Source of the DNA: a virus
Direction: 5' to 3' (one strand)
Virus record (IMG/VR): IMGVR_UViG_3300048837_000975
Span: 61,691-125,690 of that record
DNA: 64,000 bases
Made by a program: the position numbers and the translations under genes. Below the pieces are notes generated by a model. The model did not search any database, was not told where the DNA came from, and worked only from the letters and a program-made list of their open reading frames with translations. This document shows, piece by piece, positions 1 through 7,865 of this stretch; within the stretch, counting starts at the first letter, position 1; the number at the start of each line of letters is the position of its first letter.

Positions 1-1
1 T

Positions 2-412
2 GGAGGTGTCTGGATCGCCAACGACCGGATTCTGACCGCCGCGCATTGCGCGAATGACCATATGTTAGCTGTGTATGAGAAGCAGCAGATTCTGGGTCGT
101 GAGGTCTGGCGTGACGATATGTTTCTGGACCTGGCGGAGTACGCCACGGACAAGGCTAGCAGCCACTACGCGAAGGTTGGTGACGTTCCGAGTGTAGACA
201 ACAAGCTCACGATCGTGATGGCGGACGGCGGAAGAATCGTCACATGGGTTGTCGGAATCGACTTGACCTGGAAGACTGCTCAGCTAAAGTGGATAGCACC
301 GCGAGGCGCAAGCGGAAGCCCTGCATTCCACGAAGACGGAACTCTTGCTTGCATAATCACTAAGCAGCTGCCCAATAGGGGGTCGCTGTGTGACTTGTAC
401 CAGTTGAGGTAA
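2..412 (+). CDS. Trypsin-like serine protease, 5' end cut off by the window
   Basis: The reading frame is open from the first bases, so the N-terminus lies outside the window. The visible part carries the S1/chymotrypsin-fold signatures in order: catalytic His in 'LTAAHC', a likely Asp in 'MFLDLAEY', and the serine motif 'GASGSPAF' near the end. It should cut peptide bonds by a His-Asp-Ser triad. No signal peptide can be judged. A protease beside a virion-like gene cluster could act in capsid maturation or host-protein degradation; nothing here decides. The family call is firm, the substrate unknown. Confidence 0.85.
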   Translation, partial: GGVWIANDRILTAAHCANDHMLAVYEKQQILGREVWRDDMFLDLAEYATDKASSHYAKVGDVPSVDNKLTIVMADGGRIVTWVVGIDLTWKTAQLKWIAPRGASGSPAFHEDGTLACIITKQLPNRGSLCDLYQLR

Positions 413-415
413 CCT

Positions 416-676
416 ATGCTAGATATTCGAGTCGAGTGTCCAGAATGTTTTCAGAGCTTCGATGTTATCGAAGAGGACCCTGACAACGCGACATATGTTA
501 ACGAGTTCCTTCAGTCCGAAAGAGGTACTGGTTGCGCTCGAGAAATCGAGCAGGAGTTTCGAGATCTTGCGGAGCTTGCGTACGCTCAAGATCCGAAGCA
601 TACAGAGTACCTGCTGACAAAACTCGGACTGCGAAAGATTCTGCGGTCTGTTGAGTTTATGTCGAGGAACCGATGA
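416..676 (+). CDS. Hypothetical protein, 86 aa
   Basis: Starts 4 bases after the protease stop. It has a short Cys pair ('CPEC') near residue 8 and an acidic helical remainder. The pair is not followed by a second one, so a complete zinc ribbon is not visible. Its stop overlaps the next start (ATGA), which supports translation as part of the same operon. No family recognised. Confidence 0.65.
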   Translation: MLDIRVECPECFQSFDVIEEDPDNATYVNEFLQSERGTGCAREIEQEFRDLAELAYAQDPKHTEYLLTKLGLRKILRSVEFMSRNR

Positions 677-834
677 AGGAACAATGGGCTGTAGCTGTCG
701 ACATCATGTGTGTTCCTGCCTCAATGAAGCTAGCAAGCACGAACCTGGATAGCGGCAACTACGTTTTTGCATTCTTGCTTGTTGCGCTTTGCGTTTGGAC
801 ATCGTATAGATTGGCTGGACTCATCATTAAGTAA
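673..834 (+). CDS. Small single-pass membrane protein, 53 aa
   Basis: The ATG overlaps the preceding stop (ATGA). The frame is uninterrupted for 53 codons and holds one hydrophobic stretch, residues 32-50, rich in F, L, V, A and W, ending in a Lys. This fits a membrane-inserted phage microprotein. The GTG start of the next gene lies 2 bases after its stop. Function unknown. Confidence 0.55.
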   Translation: MKEQWAVAVDIMCVPASMKLASTNLDSGNYVFAFLLVALCVWTSYRLAGLIIK

Positions 835-836
835 AC

Positions 837-2042
837 GTGCCGTTCATCAAGAAAAAACTAGGCGTCAACGTGCTCGAGGCGGCTAAGTCTCGGATCTCTG
901 AAGTCTTCGACAACTTCGAGCACATCTACGTGTCGTTCAGCGGAGGCAAGGACAGCAGCGTCATGCTGCACCTTGTTATGGCCGAAGCAAAGAAGCGCAA
1001 CCGCAAGATCGGTGTGCTGTTCGTCGATCTGGAGGCGCAGTACGCTCTGACCATTGAGCACATTCGCGAGTGCTACGACGAGTACGCAGCCAACATCGAT
1101 CCGTACTGGGTTGCGCTTCCGATCGCCCTCAGGAACGCTGTCAGCAACTACCAGCCACAGTGGTTGTGCTGGGATCCTGACGCCAAGGACATGTGGGTGC
1201 GCGAACGCGATCCGATGTCGATTGCGGACGAGAGCTTCTTCCCGTTCTTCGAGCGCGGAATGGAGTTCGAGGACTTCATCGAGGTATTTGGTGAGTGGTA
1301 CGGCAAAGGCGAGCCAACGGCGTGTTTCGTCGGCATCCGATGCGATGAGAGCCTGAACCGGTGGCGCACACTGACCGGTGACAAGGCAATGTGGGGCGGC
1401 CGGAAGTGGAGTACCCAGGTCACGGAAAATGTGACGAACATATATCCAATCTACGATTGGAAAACTGCTGACCTGTGGGTTTTTTCCAGCAAAACCGGAC
1501 TAAAGTACAACAAGCTGTACGACCGGATGCACCAGGCCGGTTTGACCATACATGCGATGCGGATCTGCCAGCCGTACGGAGACGACCAGCGGAAGGGTCT
1601 CTGGCTGTACCAGGTGATTGAGCCTCAGACGTGGGGAAAGGTAGTAGCGCGTGTCAACGGTGCAAACTTTGGGAGTCTTTACGCCCAGGAGTCCGGCAAC
1701 GTCCTGGGGCGCCTCAAGATCGCGAAACCGAATGGGCACACCTGGAAAAGCTTCGCGAAGCTGCTATTGGATACCTTGCCGCCTGCGGCACGAGAACACT
1801 ACACAAACAAGATTATAGTGTTCCTGAAGTGGTACTCTGAACGCGGGTATCCAGATGACATTCCAGACGACGGGCCGGTCAACACAAGGGATACACCGAG
1901 CTGGGCAAGGGTGTGCAAGATGCTGCTCAAGAATGATTATTGGGGAAAAACGCTCGGTTTCAGTCAGCACAAGACTGGCGCCTACCAGAAGTATCTCGAG
2001 TTGATGCGCCGTCGCAAGGAAGCCTGGGGAATCAAAGTATGA
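837..2042 (+). CDS. PAPS-reductase-like ATP-pyrophosphatase (IbrA-like), 401 aa
   Basis: GTG start. The PP-loop motif 'SGGKDSS' at about residue 36 is the ATP-pyrophosphatase signature of PAPS reductase/N-type enzymes. Length and the pairing with a ParB-like protein match the IbrA family (DUF3440), best known from prophages where IbrA/IbrB influence expression of other genes. The chemical reaction of IbrA is not known to me. The gene overlaps the ParB-like partner by 4 bases (ATGA), so the two are translationally coupled. The pair could be a regulator or a nucleic-acid-modifying device. Confidence 0.85.
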   Translation: MPFIKKKLGVNVLEAAKSRISEVFDNFEHIYVSFSGGKDSSVMLHLVMAEAKKRNRKIGVLFVDLEAQYALTIEHIRECYDEYAANIDPYWVALPIALRNAVSNYQPQWLCWDPDAKDMWVRERDPMSIADESFFPFFERGMEFEDFIEVFGEWYGKGEPTACFVGIRCDESLNRWRTLTGDKAMWGGRKWSTQVTENVTNIYPIYDWKTADLWVFSSKTGLKYNKLYDRMHQAGLTIHAMRICQPYGDDQRKGLWLYQVIEPQTWGKVVARVNGANFGSLYAQESGNVLGRLKIAKPNGHTWKSFAKLLLDTLPPAAREHYTNKIIVFLKWYSERGYPDDIPDDGPVNTRDTPSWARVCKMLLKNDYWGKTLGFSQHKTGAYQKYLELMRRRKEAWGIKV

Positions 2043-2674
2043 ATGGGCTAATCGAAAAACTGGTTGCCGAGCTTGGTGCGCTGGACCTGGACGCGCGTGT
2101 TGAGGCGCTGAACAAGATTCGTGAGGCGCTTCACGATGTGAGCCCGTTCAAGGAGGAACCGGTCGACTTCGTTCGATGGGTTAAGTCCGATACAGTTTCC
2201 GCGAACGCGTGGAATCCAAATCACGTCGCTCCGCCTGAGATGAAGCTGTTGGAGCTGTCGATTGTCGCTGATGGGTACACTCAACCAGTGGTAGGGTACG
2301 CCATTGAATCCGGCTACGAGGTTGTTGACGGCTTTCACAGAAATCTAGTGGCCAAAACTTCACCTCAAGTACGCGAACGAGTGAAGGGTTACCTTCCGAT
2401 AGTCCGGATCAAATCCGACCGAGAAGATAAGGGAGATCGGATGGCGGCCACAATACGCCATAACAGGGCTCGCGGAAAACATGAGGTAATGGCCATGTCA
2501 ACCATAGTAGCCGACCTAATCAAGCGCAACTGGTCAGAAAGTCGTGTTGCTACAGAGCTCGGAATGTCCGCTGATGAGGTTTTACGCTTGCGTCAGGTTA
2601 CAGGGCTAGCAGAACTGTTCGCGGATCGCGAGTTCTCAGAGGCTTGGGAGATCGTTGAGGACACTCCGGAATGA
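2039..2674 (+). CDS. ParB-like nuclease-domain protein (IbrB-like), 211 aa
   Basis: The ATG at 2039 overlaps the IbrA-like stop, and is preferred to an in-frame start about 100 bases upstream inside that gene. The middle holds a ParB/sulfiredoxin-fold pattern: 'TQPVVG', then 'EVVDGFHR', and 'ATIRHNRARG' resembling the ParB ENxxR-type box. The C-terminal third looks helix-turn-helix-like ('SESRVATELGMSADEVLRL'). IbrB-type proteins occur next to IbrA. Binding target unknown. It overlaps the following GIY-YIG gene by 4 bases. Confidence 0.85.
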   Translation: MNGLIEKLVAELGALDLDARVEALNKIREALHDVSPFKEEPVDFVRWVKSDTVSANAWNPNHVAPPEMKLLELSIVADGYTQPVVGYAIESGYEVVDGFHRNLVAKTSPQVRERVKGYLPIVRIKSDREDKGDRMAATIRHNRARGKHEVMAMSTIVADLIKRNWSESRVATELGMSADEVLRLRQVTGLAELFADREFSEAWEIVEDTPE

Positions 2675-3948
2675 AGCTTGAGCAGATGCTAGAAACGGAC
2701 GGCTGGAGCAAAAGTTCGCTGTACTCCGACGAATCAGAATACCCATGGTATGTGTATAGGCATATATGCGAGCCAACTGGCAAATGCTACGTTGGTTATT
2801 CGGACAAGCCGATCAGGCGGTGGTTAGAGCACGTCAGGAACTCAAGAAATCAAAACAGCGATTGCTATGATACGAAGCTAAGTCGAGCGATCAGAAAATA
2901 TGGAGAGACACAGTGGTCGCACGAGATAGTAGCAAAGACCGACTGCCAAGAGTCGGCGGCTACACTTGAGCTGAAGTACGTTTCCGTGTTCAATTCGTAC
3001 GAAGATGGTTACAACTCCACGCTGGGCGGAGACGGAGCATCTCAAAAAGAGCGACTTACTGAAGAGTTCATCCTCGATAGGATCCGTGACCACAAGAAGC
3101 TCACGGGAAAGTTTCCGACCACGTCGTCGCTTTCGGTTGCCGGCGGATACGAAGGAGACACCTGGAACGGATACAGCCTAGCACTGTCGCAGGGATTTAG
3201 AGGGTTGCCCGGCGGATCCTCTCTGGCAAAGCTTCTGGCAAAGCACTTTGATCATGCAACAAATATGACCAAAGTGGACCTGACCGAAGAGTTCATTCTT
3301 GAGAGAGCTACCGAGCACTTTAGAATCTTTTCAAGGTGGCCCCGCGGGTCTGATGGAGATGTTATAGGAGGACATCCCGGCGATACCTGGTCAGGGTATC
3401 ATAGTGCTTTGTCGAAAGGTCACAGAGGTCTTCGCGGAGGAACGTCACTGGGAGAATTCCTACTATCAAAGACAGGTTACAGGAACCACAAAAACAAGCA
3501 GAAGCTTACCGAGTCGTTCATTGCAGAAGCTGCAACAAAGTACAAGGATAAAAACGGACGATGGCCAACATCAAAATCTGGTGATGTAGAATTTGGTCAT
3601 CCAGGAGATACCTGGATTGGTTACGACGGTGCGCTTGAGAAGGGTCTCCGCGGCCTGCCAGGCGGAAGCTCACTAGCTAGACTGTTAGACGAGCAAACTG
3701 ATTATGTGAACCACAAGACGAAGCCGGATCTAACTGAAGAATTTATCCTGAACAGGGCAGCAGAATACCTGTCAGAAACAGGAAAGTTACCAACCAAGCA
3801 TTCCGGTAGCGTAAGAAACGGTCACCCTGGCGATACGTGGTGCGGATACGCAGCATCCCTGGAAAGGGGAACAAGAGGTCTTCCTGGCAAATCAACCTTG
3901 CCGAAGCTCCTCAAACCCCTGAAGCTCGTCAAGCCCACTCAAACTTGA
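2671..3948 (+). CDS. GIY-YIG endonuclease with four tandem C-terminal modules, 425 aa
   Basis: Residues about 25-120 form a GIY-YIG nuclease domain: 'YVYRH', 'GKCYVGYSD', the Arg of 'RRWLEH', and 'YGETQWSHEIV'. After it come four copies of a module of about 73 residues, each opening with 'LTE.FI' and containing 'GHPGDTW.GY' (first copy 'GYEGDTW'), then 'G.RGLPGGSSL'. The modules are probably DNA-recognition units, as in homing-type nucleases (inference). A homologue with three modules is encoded on the other strand at 46888-47961. It may act as a free-standing homing endonuclease or help degrade host or competitor DNA. Confidence 0.85.
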   Translation: MKLEQMLETDGWSKSSLYSDESEYPWYVYRHICEPTGKCYVGYSDKPIRRWLEHVRNSRNQNSDCYDTKLSRAIRKYGETQWSHEIVAKTDCQESAATLELKYVSVFNSYEDGYNSTLGGDGASQKERLTEEFILDRIRDHKKLTGKFPTTSSLSVAGGYEGDTWNGYSLALSQGFRGLPGGSSLAKLLAKHFDHATNMTKVDLTEEFILERATEHFRIFSRWPRGSDGDVIGGHPGDTWSGYHSALSKGHRGLRGGTSLGEFLLSKTGYRNHKNKQKLTESFIAEAATKYKDKNGRWPTSKSGDVEFGHPGDTWIGYDGALEKGLRGLPGGSSLARLLDEQTDYVNHKTKPDLTEEFILNRAAEYLSETGKLPTKHSGSVRNGHPGDTWCGYAASLERGTRGLPGKSTLPKLLKPLKLVKPTQT

Positions 3949-3973
3949 ACTTCCGGCCGGCAAAGTGTATTGT
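3945..3973 (+). promoter_or_regulatory. Sigma70-like promoter for the transglutaminase-like gene
   Basis: TTGAAC and TATTGT are separated by 17 bp. The -10 box ends 8 bases before the ATG at 3982, so the message would have almost no leader. The -35 overlaps the stop codon of the GIY-YIG gene. Confidence 0.5.
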
Positions 3974-3981
3974 CAACAGAA

Positions 3982-4518
3982 ATGTTGACGCTTGCCGACG
4001 TTGCCGCTCCGAAACACACCATCCGGTCATTCAAAGGGCCAGAGGATACGATTTCGACCATGACGGAAATGGTGCGCGGTCCAAGAGGCGAGCGCTCCAT
4101 GGTCGTATACGCCGCGACGCAAGCCGTTATTCGCGGTCTGCAGCCGAAGGACTACCTGTCGGAGATCCTGGCGATCCGGAACTTCGTTGCTGAAAAGTGT
4201 AGATACTGCAACGATCCAGCCAGTACCGAGCTCGTTAGGGATCCTCAGCATATCATTGAAGAGATCGCGAAGCACGGTCGCATCAGCGCCGACTGTGACG
4301 ACATCGCCTGTGTGACCGCCGCTATGGCGCGCCAGGTTGGGCGAGATGCGGAGTTCATCACTGTTGGCTTTGGGGAGCCTGGTCGGTTTACTCACGTGTT
4401 CTGCAGGGTTCTGGAGCCGAAGTCAGGCAAGTGGATCGTGTGCGATCCGGTTGCTGGCACCGGCGAAGAAAAGATGCTGTTGCGAGTCAAGACGTGGAAA
4501 GCACACAAGATTCCGTAA
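3982..4518 (+). CDS. Transglutaminase-like cysteine enzyme, 178 aa
   Basis: The papain/transglutaminase-like triad is visible: Cys in 'ISADCDDIACV', His in 'RFTHVFCRV', Asp in 'WIVCDPV'. Members are peptidases or cross-linking enzymes. I chose ATG 3982 because the alternative TTG at 3970 lies inside the -10 box. It heads the long run of tail-anchored proteins, so it might process or cross-link virion proteins (inference). There is no membrane segment. Confidence 0.8.
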   Translation: MLTLADVAAPKHTIRSFKGPEDTISTMTEMVRGPRGERSMVVYAATQAVIRGLQPKDYLSEILAIRNFVAEKCRYCNDPASTELVRDPQHIIEEIAKHGRISADCDDIACVTAAMARQVGRDAEFITVGFGEPGRFTHVFCRVLEPKSGKWIVCDPVAGTGEEKMLLRVKTWKAHKIP

Positions 4519-4529
4519 GGTAAACAAAC

Positions 4530-5201
4530 ATGAGCTACTATCCTACGAATGGTTTGGGCGCGTCCGCGTCTGTTTCGGCCTCTGCCTCGTTGAGCGTTGG
4601 TGCGAAGAAGCCGGCTCCGAAGAAGCCTGCGCCCAAGAAACCGGCTCCGAAGAAGCCTGGTCTCATCACTTCGTTCGCCGCGAAGATAGCTGCGGCTACG
4701 AAATCTGCCGCTGATGCTAAGAAAAAGGCACAGATTGAGGCCGCCCGCAAAGCAGCCTCAGCTGCCGCATCAAAGCCTGGCACACCGAAGGCTGCTTCTG
4801 TTCCCGCTGCGCGGCCAGCGCTGCTGAGCGCTGCTGGTCACGCTATCAAGGCTGCGTCTACGCCAGTTGCTCGCCCAGCGCTCCTGAGCGAGTCCGGCGC
4901 GAAGGCGAACGCCGATGTGATGAATCCGGAAAAGCAGAGCATTTCGACCGACGGAAAGTGCTACGCTGGTAAGGTTCTTTTTGAGAACCGTGGAATCAGC
5001 TTCTGTATGCCTCCCGCCGCGTACGCGCAGATGCAGCTCGAAAAGGCTGGCCCCGCCGTCGTCTCGGTGAAGCCCGAGGATGCCATTAATTCTGATCAGA
5101 AGACGGTGGAGGTGGAGCCAAAGAGTAACCTTCCTCTGAAGATTGCTGTCGGTGGGTTGATTGCTGCCGGAGCCATCACGCTGATTATTGTGGCAAGCTA
5201 A
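4530..5201 (+). CDS. Lys/Ala/Pro-rich protein with C-terminal membrane anchor, 223 aa
   Basis: The N-terminus has a 'NGLG' motif (residues 7-10) and an Ala/Ser run, followed by a 'KKPAPKKPAPKK' repeat. The middle is an Ala-rich helix with 'IEAARKAAS', a relative of the module repeated in the next gene. Two near-identical short segments around 'ARPALLS' follow, then a domain with two Cys, then a hydrophobic C-terminal segment of about 20 residues. The Lys/Pro stretch could contact DNA. Probably a virion membrane protein (inference). Confidence 0.75.
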   Translation: MSYYPTNGLGASASVSASASLSVGAKKPAPKKPAPKKPAPKKPGLITSFAAKIAAATKSAADAKKKAQIEAARKAASAAASKPGTPKAASVPAARPALLSAAGHAIKAASTPVARPALLSESGAKANADVMNPEKQSISTDGKCYAGKVLFENRGISFCMPPAAYAQMQLEKAGPAVVSVKPEDAINSDQKTVEVEPKSNLPLKIAVGGLIAAGAITLIIVAS

Positions 5202-6223
5202 TGTCGGTTCTTACATCAATAGCAAAAGCTCAAGCTGCCGCTGCCAAGGTTGTCGCAGAAGTGAAAGCTAAAGCGGCAGCTGACGCCAAGAAGAAGGCTG
5301 CGATTGAGGCTTCGCGTAAGGCATCATCCGAGATGGCTGCAAAGTCAGCCGCCTACGCCGCTCAGCAGGAGGCAAAGGCTCGTGCCGCTCAGCAAGCTGC
5401 GATCGAAGCCTCACGCCGAGCGTCTGCGGAGCAAGCCGCCAGATCTGCTGCGGCAGCTGCCCAGTCTGAAGCGAAAGCAAAGGCTGAACGCGCAGCTATG
5501 ATCGAGGCATCCCGGAGGGCGTCGGCTGAGATGGCTGCGAAGTCTGCTGCAGCGGCTGCTCAGGCCGAGGCTAAAGCCAAAGCGGAGCGCGCGGCGATGA
5601 TCGAAGCCTCGCGCAAAGCTTCGGCGGAGCAAGCTGCTAAGGCTGCTGCCTATGCTGCTCAACAGGAAGCTGCCGCCAAAGCTGCTGAAGCGAAGCGTCT
5701 AGCTGCGATCGAGGCGTCCCGCAGGGCTTCAGCCGAGATGGCGGCGAAGTCTGCAGCGTACGCTGCTCAACAAGAAGCTGCCGCCAAGGCTGCTCAACAG
5801 GAGGCTATCGAAGCTGGGCGGGCAAAGCTGTCTCAGCAGGCGTCTGCGGCTGCCGCTCAATCCGCGCAGATCGAAGCTGCTGCGAAGCAAACCGAGTCGC
5901 GAGTGTCGATGGAAGCTGCTCGCGCTGCTGACATGGCGGCTCGCGCTGCCGCTTCAGCAAAGACGGCTGAGGATGCTCGCGCAGCACAGATCGCACAGAC
6001 CATCGCTTCAGCAAAGGCTGCCGAAGCGAACCGCATCAAGCAAGAGACCGATTCCGTTCTGGTTCAACCGGAGAAGTCAGCCATAACCCCGATTGACATC
6101 AAGGAATTTGCTCTAAAGCAAGAACCGGTGCAGAATAGACCCAAGGTGTCTAAGGTGGCAGTCGCTGCGGGCGCCGGCATTCTGGGAATCGGTGTGGTTG
6201 CATATCTAGTGTATCGGAAATAA
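5201..6223 (+). CDS. Alanine-rich repeat protein with C-terminal membrane anchor, 340 aa
   Basis: The start overlaps the preceding stop (TAATG). Residues about 30-210 are at least five copies of an Ala-rich unit built on 'AIEASRKASSEMAAKSA', spaced about 33-38 residues. It should form a long helical rod or coiled coil. A short linker leads to a C-terminal segment (about 'VAAGAGILGIGVVAYLVY') ending in RK. The same unit occurs singly at 11114-11500 and 15467-15856. It may be a spacer or spike rod anchored in a membrane (inference). Confidence 0.78.
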   Translation: MSVLTSIAKAQAAAAKVVAEVKAKAAADAKKKAAIEASRKASSEMAAKSAAYAAQQEAKARAAQQAAIEASRRASAEQAARSAAAAAQSEAKAKAERAAMIEASRRASAEMAAKSAAAAAQAEAKAKAERAAMIEASRKASAEQAAKAAAYAAQQEAAAKAAEAKRLAAIEASRRASAEMAAKSAAYAAQQEAAAKAAQQEAIEAGRAKLSQQASAAAAQSAQIEAAAKQTESRVSMEAARAADMAARAAASAKTAEDARAAQIAQTIASAKAAEANRIKQETDSVLVQPEKSAITPIDIKEFALKQEPVQNRPKVSKVAVAAGAGILGIGVVAYLVYRK

Positions 6224-6226
6224 CCA

Positions 6227-6913
6227 ATGTCGAGATATCCTGTTTACCCTACCCAGATTGTTGGCGGTAACCTTCCTTCAATGAAGGATATGGGGCCCCC
6301 AGATCTGAGGCCGTCCTCGAGCACGGCGCCGCGATACCAAAGGAGATTTGATCAAATGTACGGAAGGCACTTGGCTGGCGCGTCGCTGGGCACCGTCGTA
6401 GCGGACGAGGAGGTTCAGTCGGGCTGGGCGCTGAACGAGATTCAGCAAATGGAAGCGATGGACGACACGCAAGCTTCTGGCGTGTTCGACCCGCCCGGCT
6501 CACGTCCCAACATTAACGTTGACTACGGCATTCTTGCTGCGCGCTACTCGCTTCCGGGGTTCCTTGCGCGCGAGAAGATGTTCGCGCCGTCCGAGGTTCG
6601 CGATGCGACTACGGGCGAGCCGATTGTGAACGTTCCTGCCGGCTGGACGGTCGCTGATGACGCGTCGAAGATCGCGTTCATTCAGAATCGCTTTCACCAA
6701 CCTCCGAAGTCTGTGGTCGCTTGGACCAAACAGGATCCGATGGTTGAGCGCTCTACCGTGAATGCGACCATGCCCGCGAAGCCGGTGAGCGGCCTCGGAA
6801 GCCTCGGTTCGTCTACTACCATGATCGCTGTTCTGGGTCTTGCTGGTCTTGCTGCTGGCGTGTATGCGGCTAGCAAGATGGGAGCGATGTCGAAGAACGG
6901 GAGAAAGCGCTAA
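6227..6913 (+). CDS. C-terminally anchored protein, 228 aa
   Basis: Soluble N-terminal 190 residues without a recognised domain, then 'SGLGSLGSS', a hydrophobic Gly/Ala/Leu segment and a basic tail ('KNGRKR'). It starts 4 bases after the previous stop and overlaps the next start by one base (TAATG). The layout matches its neighbours, so a role in the same particle is likely. Confidence 0.72.
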   Translation: MSRYPVYPTQIVGGNLPSMKDMGPPDLRPSSSTAPRYQRRFDQMYGRHLAGASLGTVVADEEVQSGWALNEIQQMEAMDDTQASGVFDPPGSRPNINVDYGILAARYSLPGFLAREKMFAPSEVRDATTGEPIVNVPAGWTVADDASKIAFIQNRFHQPPKSVVAWTKQDPMVERSTVNATMPAKPVSGLGSLGSSTTMIAVLGLAGLAAGVYAASKMGAMSKNGRKR

Positions 6914-7425
6914 TGGCAACTGTTCTTGGTCTGCCTCTGATTCTTGATGATGAAGAGGTGAATGAGCCGGTTACCATTCGTCACGATCCTCGTGAGCCGG
7001 GTCACCCGCTTCACGTTCAGCGAGACTACAACCGTCCGATGAACATTCGGCACGGAGGCAACATGTCAGGGTTCGGAAACCCGGATCCAAGCATGGGCGC
7101 ATTCGGCAACCTCGGCGCGTACTACCCATCTTCCGGCAAGCCTGTTGGCGCAGGCTCAGCGATTGCTGCTACGGTTTCGCCGGTTGCTGGCCTTGGAATG
7201 GGTCCTCTGTCCGCTGCTGGCCTTGGCATGGGAACGATCGCGCTGATTGGGCTCGCGTACGTGGCGGCGCTTGGCGGCTCTGGCTATTACCTCGGCGGTA
7301 AGTTCGCTCCTTCTGCAAAGCAGGAAGAGGCGTACAAGTGGATTGGTGCGGTTGCCAACGTGATTCTTCCTGGCATTGGTCTTGTTGGCCTTGGTCTGGC
7401 TAGCGCGCTGTCCTCAGATGAGTGA
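6913..7425 (+). CDS. Glycine-rich membrane protein, 170 aa
   Basis: It has two 'AGLGMG' motifs and two hydrophobic stretches in the second half (around 'TIALIGLAYVAALGGSGYY' and 'ANVILPGIGLVGLGLA'), so it probably spans the membrane twice. The N-terminal 80 residues are Gly/Asn/Pro-rich. No family recognised. Confidence 0.7.
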   Translation: MATVLGLPLILDDEEVNEPVTIRHDPREPGHPLHVQRDYNRPMNIRHGGNMSGFGNPDPSMGAFGNLGAYYPSSGKPVGAGSAIAATVSPVAGLGMGPLSAAGLGMGTIALIGLAYVAALGGSGYYLGGKFAPSAKQEEAYKWIGAVANVILPGIGLVGLGLASALSSDE

Positions 7426-7427
7426 AT

Positions 7428-7456
7428 TTGTGTTTCATCCCCAAAAGGGGTAGATT
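7428..7456 (+). promoter_or_regulatory. Promoter with a 12-bp palindrome between -35 and -10
   Basis: TTGTGT and TAGATT are 17 bp apart. The spacer ends with CCCCAAAAGGGG (7439-7450), which abuts the -10 box and looks like an operator or small hairpin. A GAGGAG ribosome site follows, just before ATG 7466. Confidence 0.5.
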
Positions 7457-7465
7457 AGAGGAGTC

Positions 7466-7864
7466 ATGTATCAAGGCGTTCCCTCCCCTTTTGCTGTCAG
7501 GGCACATCCATACCCGTCAAGGTTCCACGGAACTTCTTCCGTGCGTCCGGTCTTTAGCTTCCCTTTCGTTAGGAAGCCTCACAATGTGCTGATGCCAAAT
7601 CAGTACAAGGGGCTCGGTGCTGAGATCGCAACCGTTCCGACCACGACCGCTCCGGAGGAGATTGATTATCCCGAGAAGCATATCGGATGGGACACTCGTG
7701 ATGGTATCTTCCGCGACTACGAGGTTGGCGGAGGAGGACTCTTCAACAACGTTTCGGGGCTCGGTATGACCGTAGACGCAAAATCAGTTTCACTGTTCAT
7801 GGTTGGTGCTGGCGTAGCGTTTGCCGCCGTGTCCCTGTTCCTGGCGAACCGAAAGAAGGCGTAA
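7466..7864 (+). CDS. C-terminally anchored protein, 132 aa
   Basis: Pro/Phe-rich N-terminal part, 'KGLG' and 'SGLG' motifs, one hydrophobic segment at residues about 108-126 and a basic end (NRKKA). It has its own promoter and a strong ribosome site. No domain recognised. Confidence 0.72.
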   Translation: MYQGVPSPFAVRAHPYPSRFHGTSSVRPVFSFPFVRKPHNVLMPNQYKGLGAEIATVPTTTAPEEIDYPEKHIGWDTRDGIFRDYEVGGGGLFNNVSGLGMTVDAKSVSLFMVGAGVAFAAVSLFLANRKKA

Positions 7865-7865
7865 C

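Noticed and set aside
4538-6039. Several minus- and plus-strand frames inside the Ala-rich genes
   Set aside because: Alanine codons (GCN) read as Arg/Ala/Ser-rich frames on the other strand; low complexity and no start signals.
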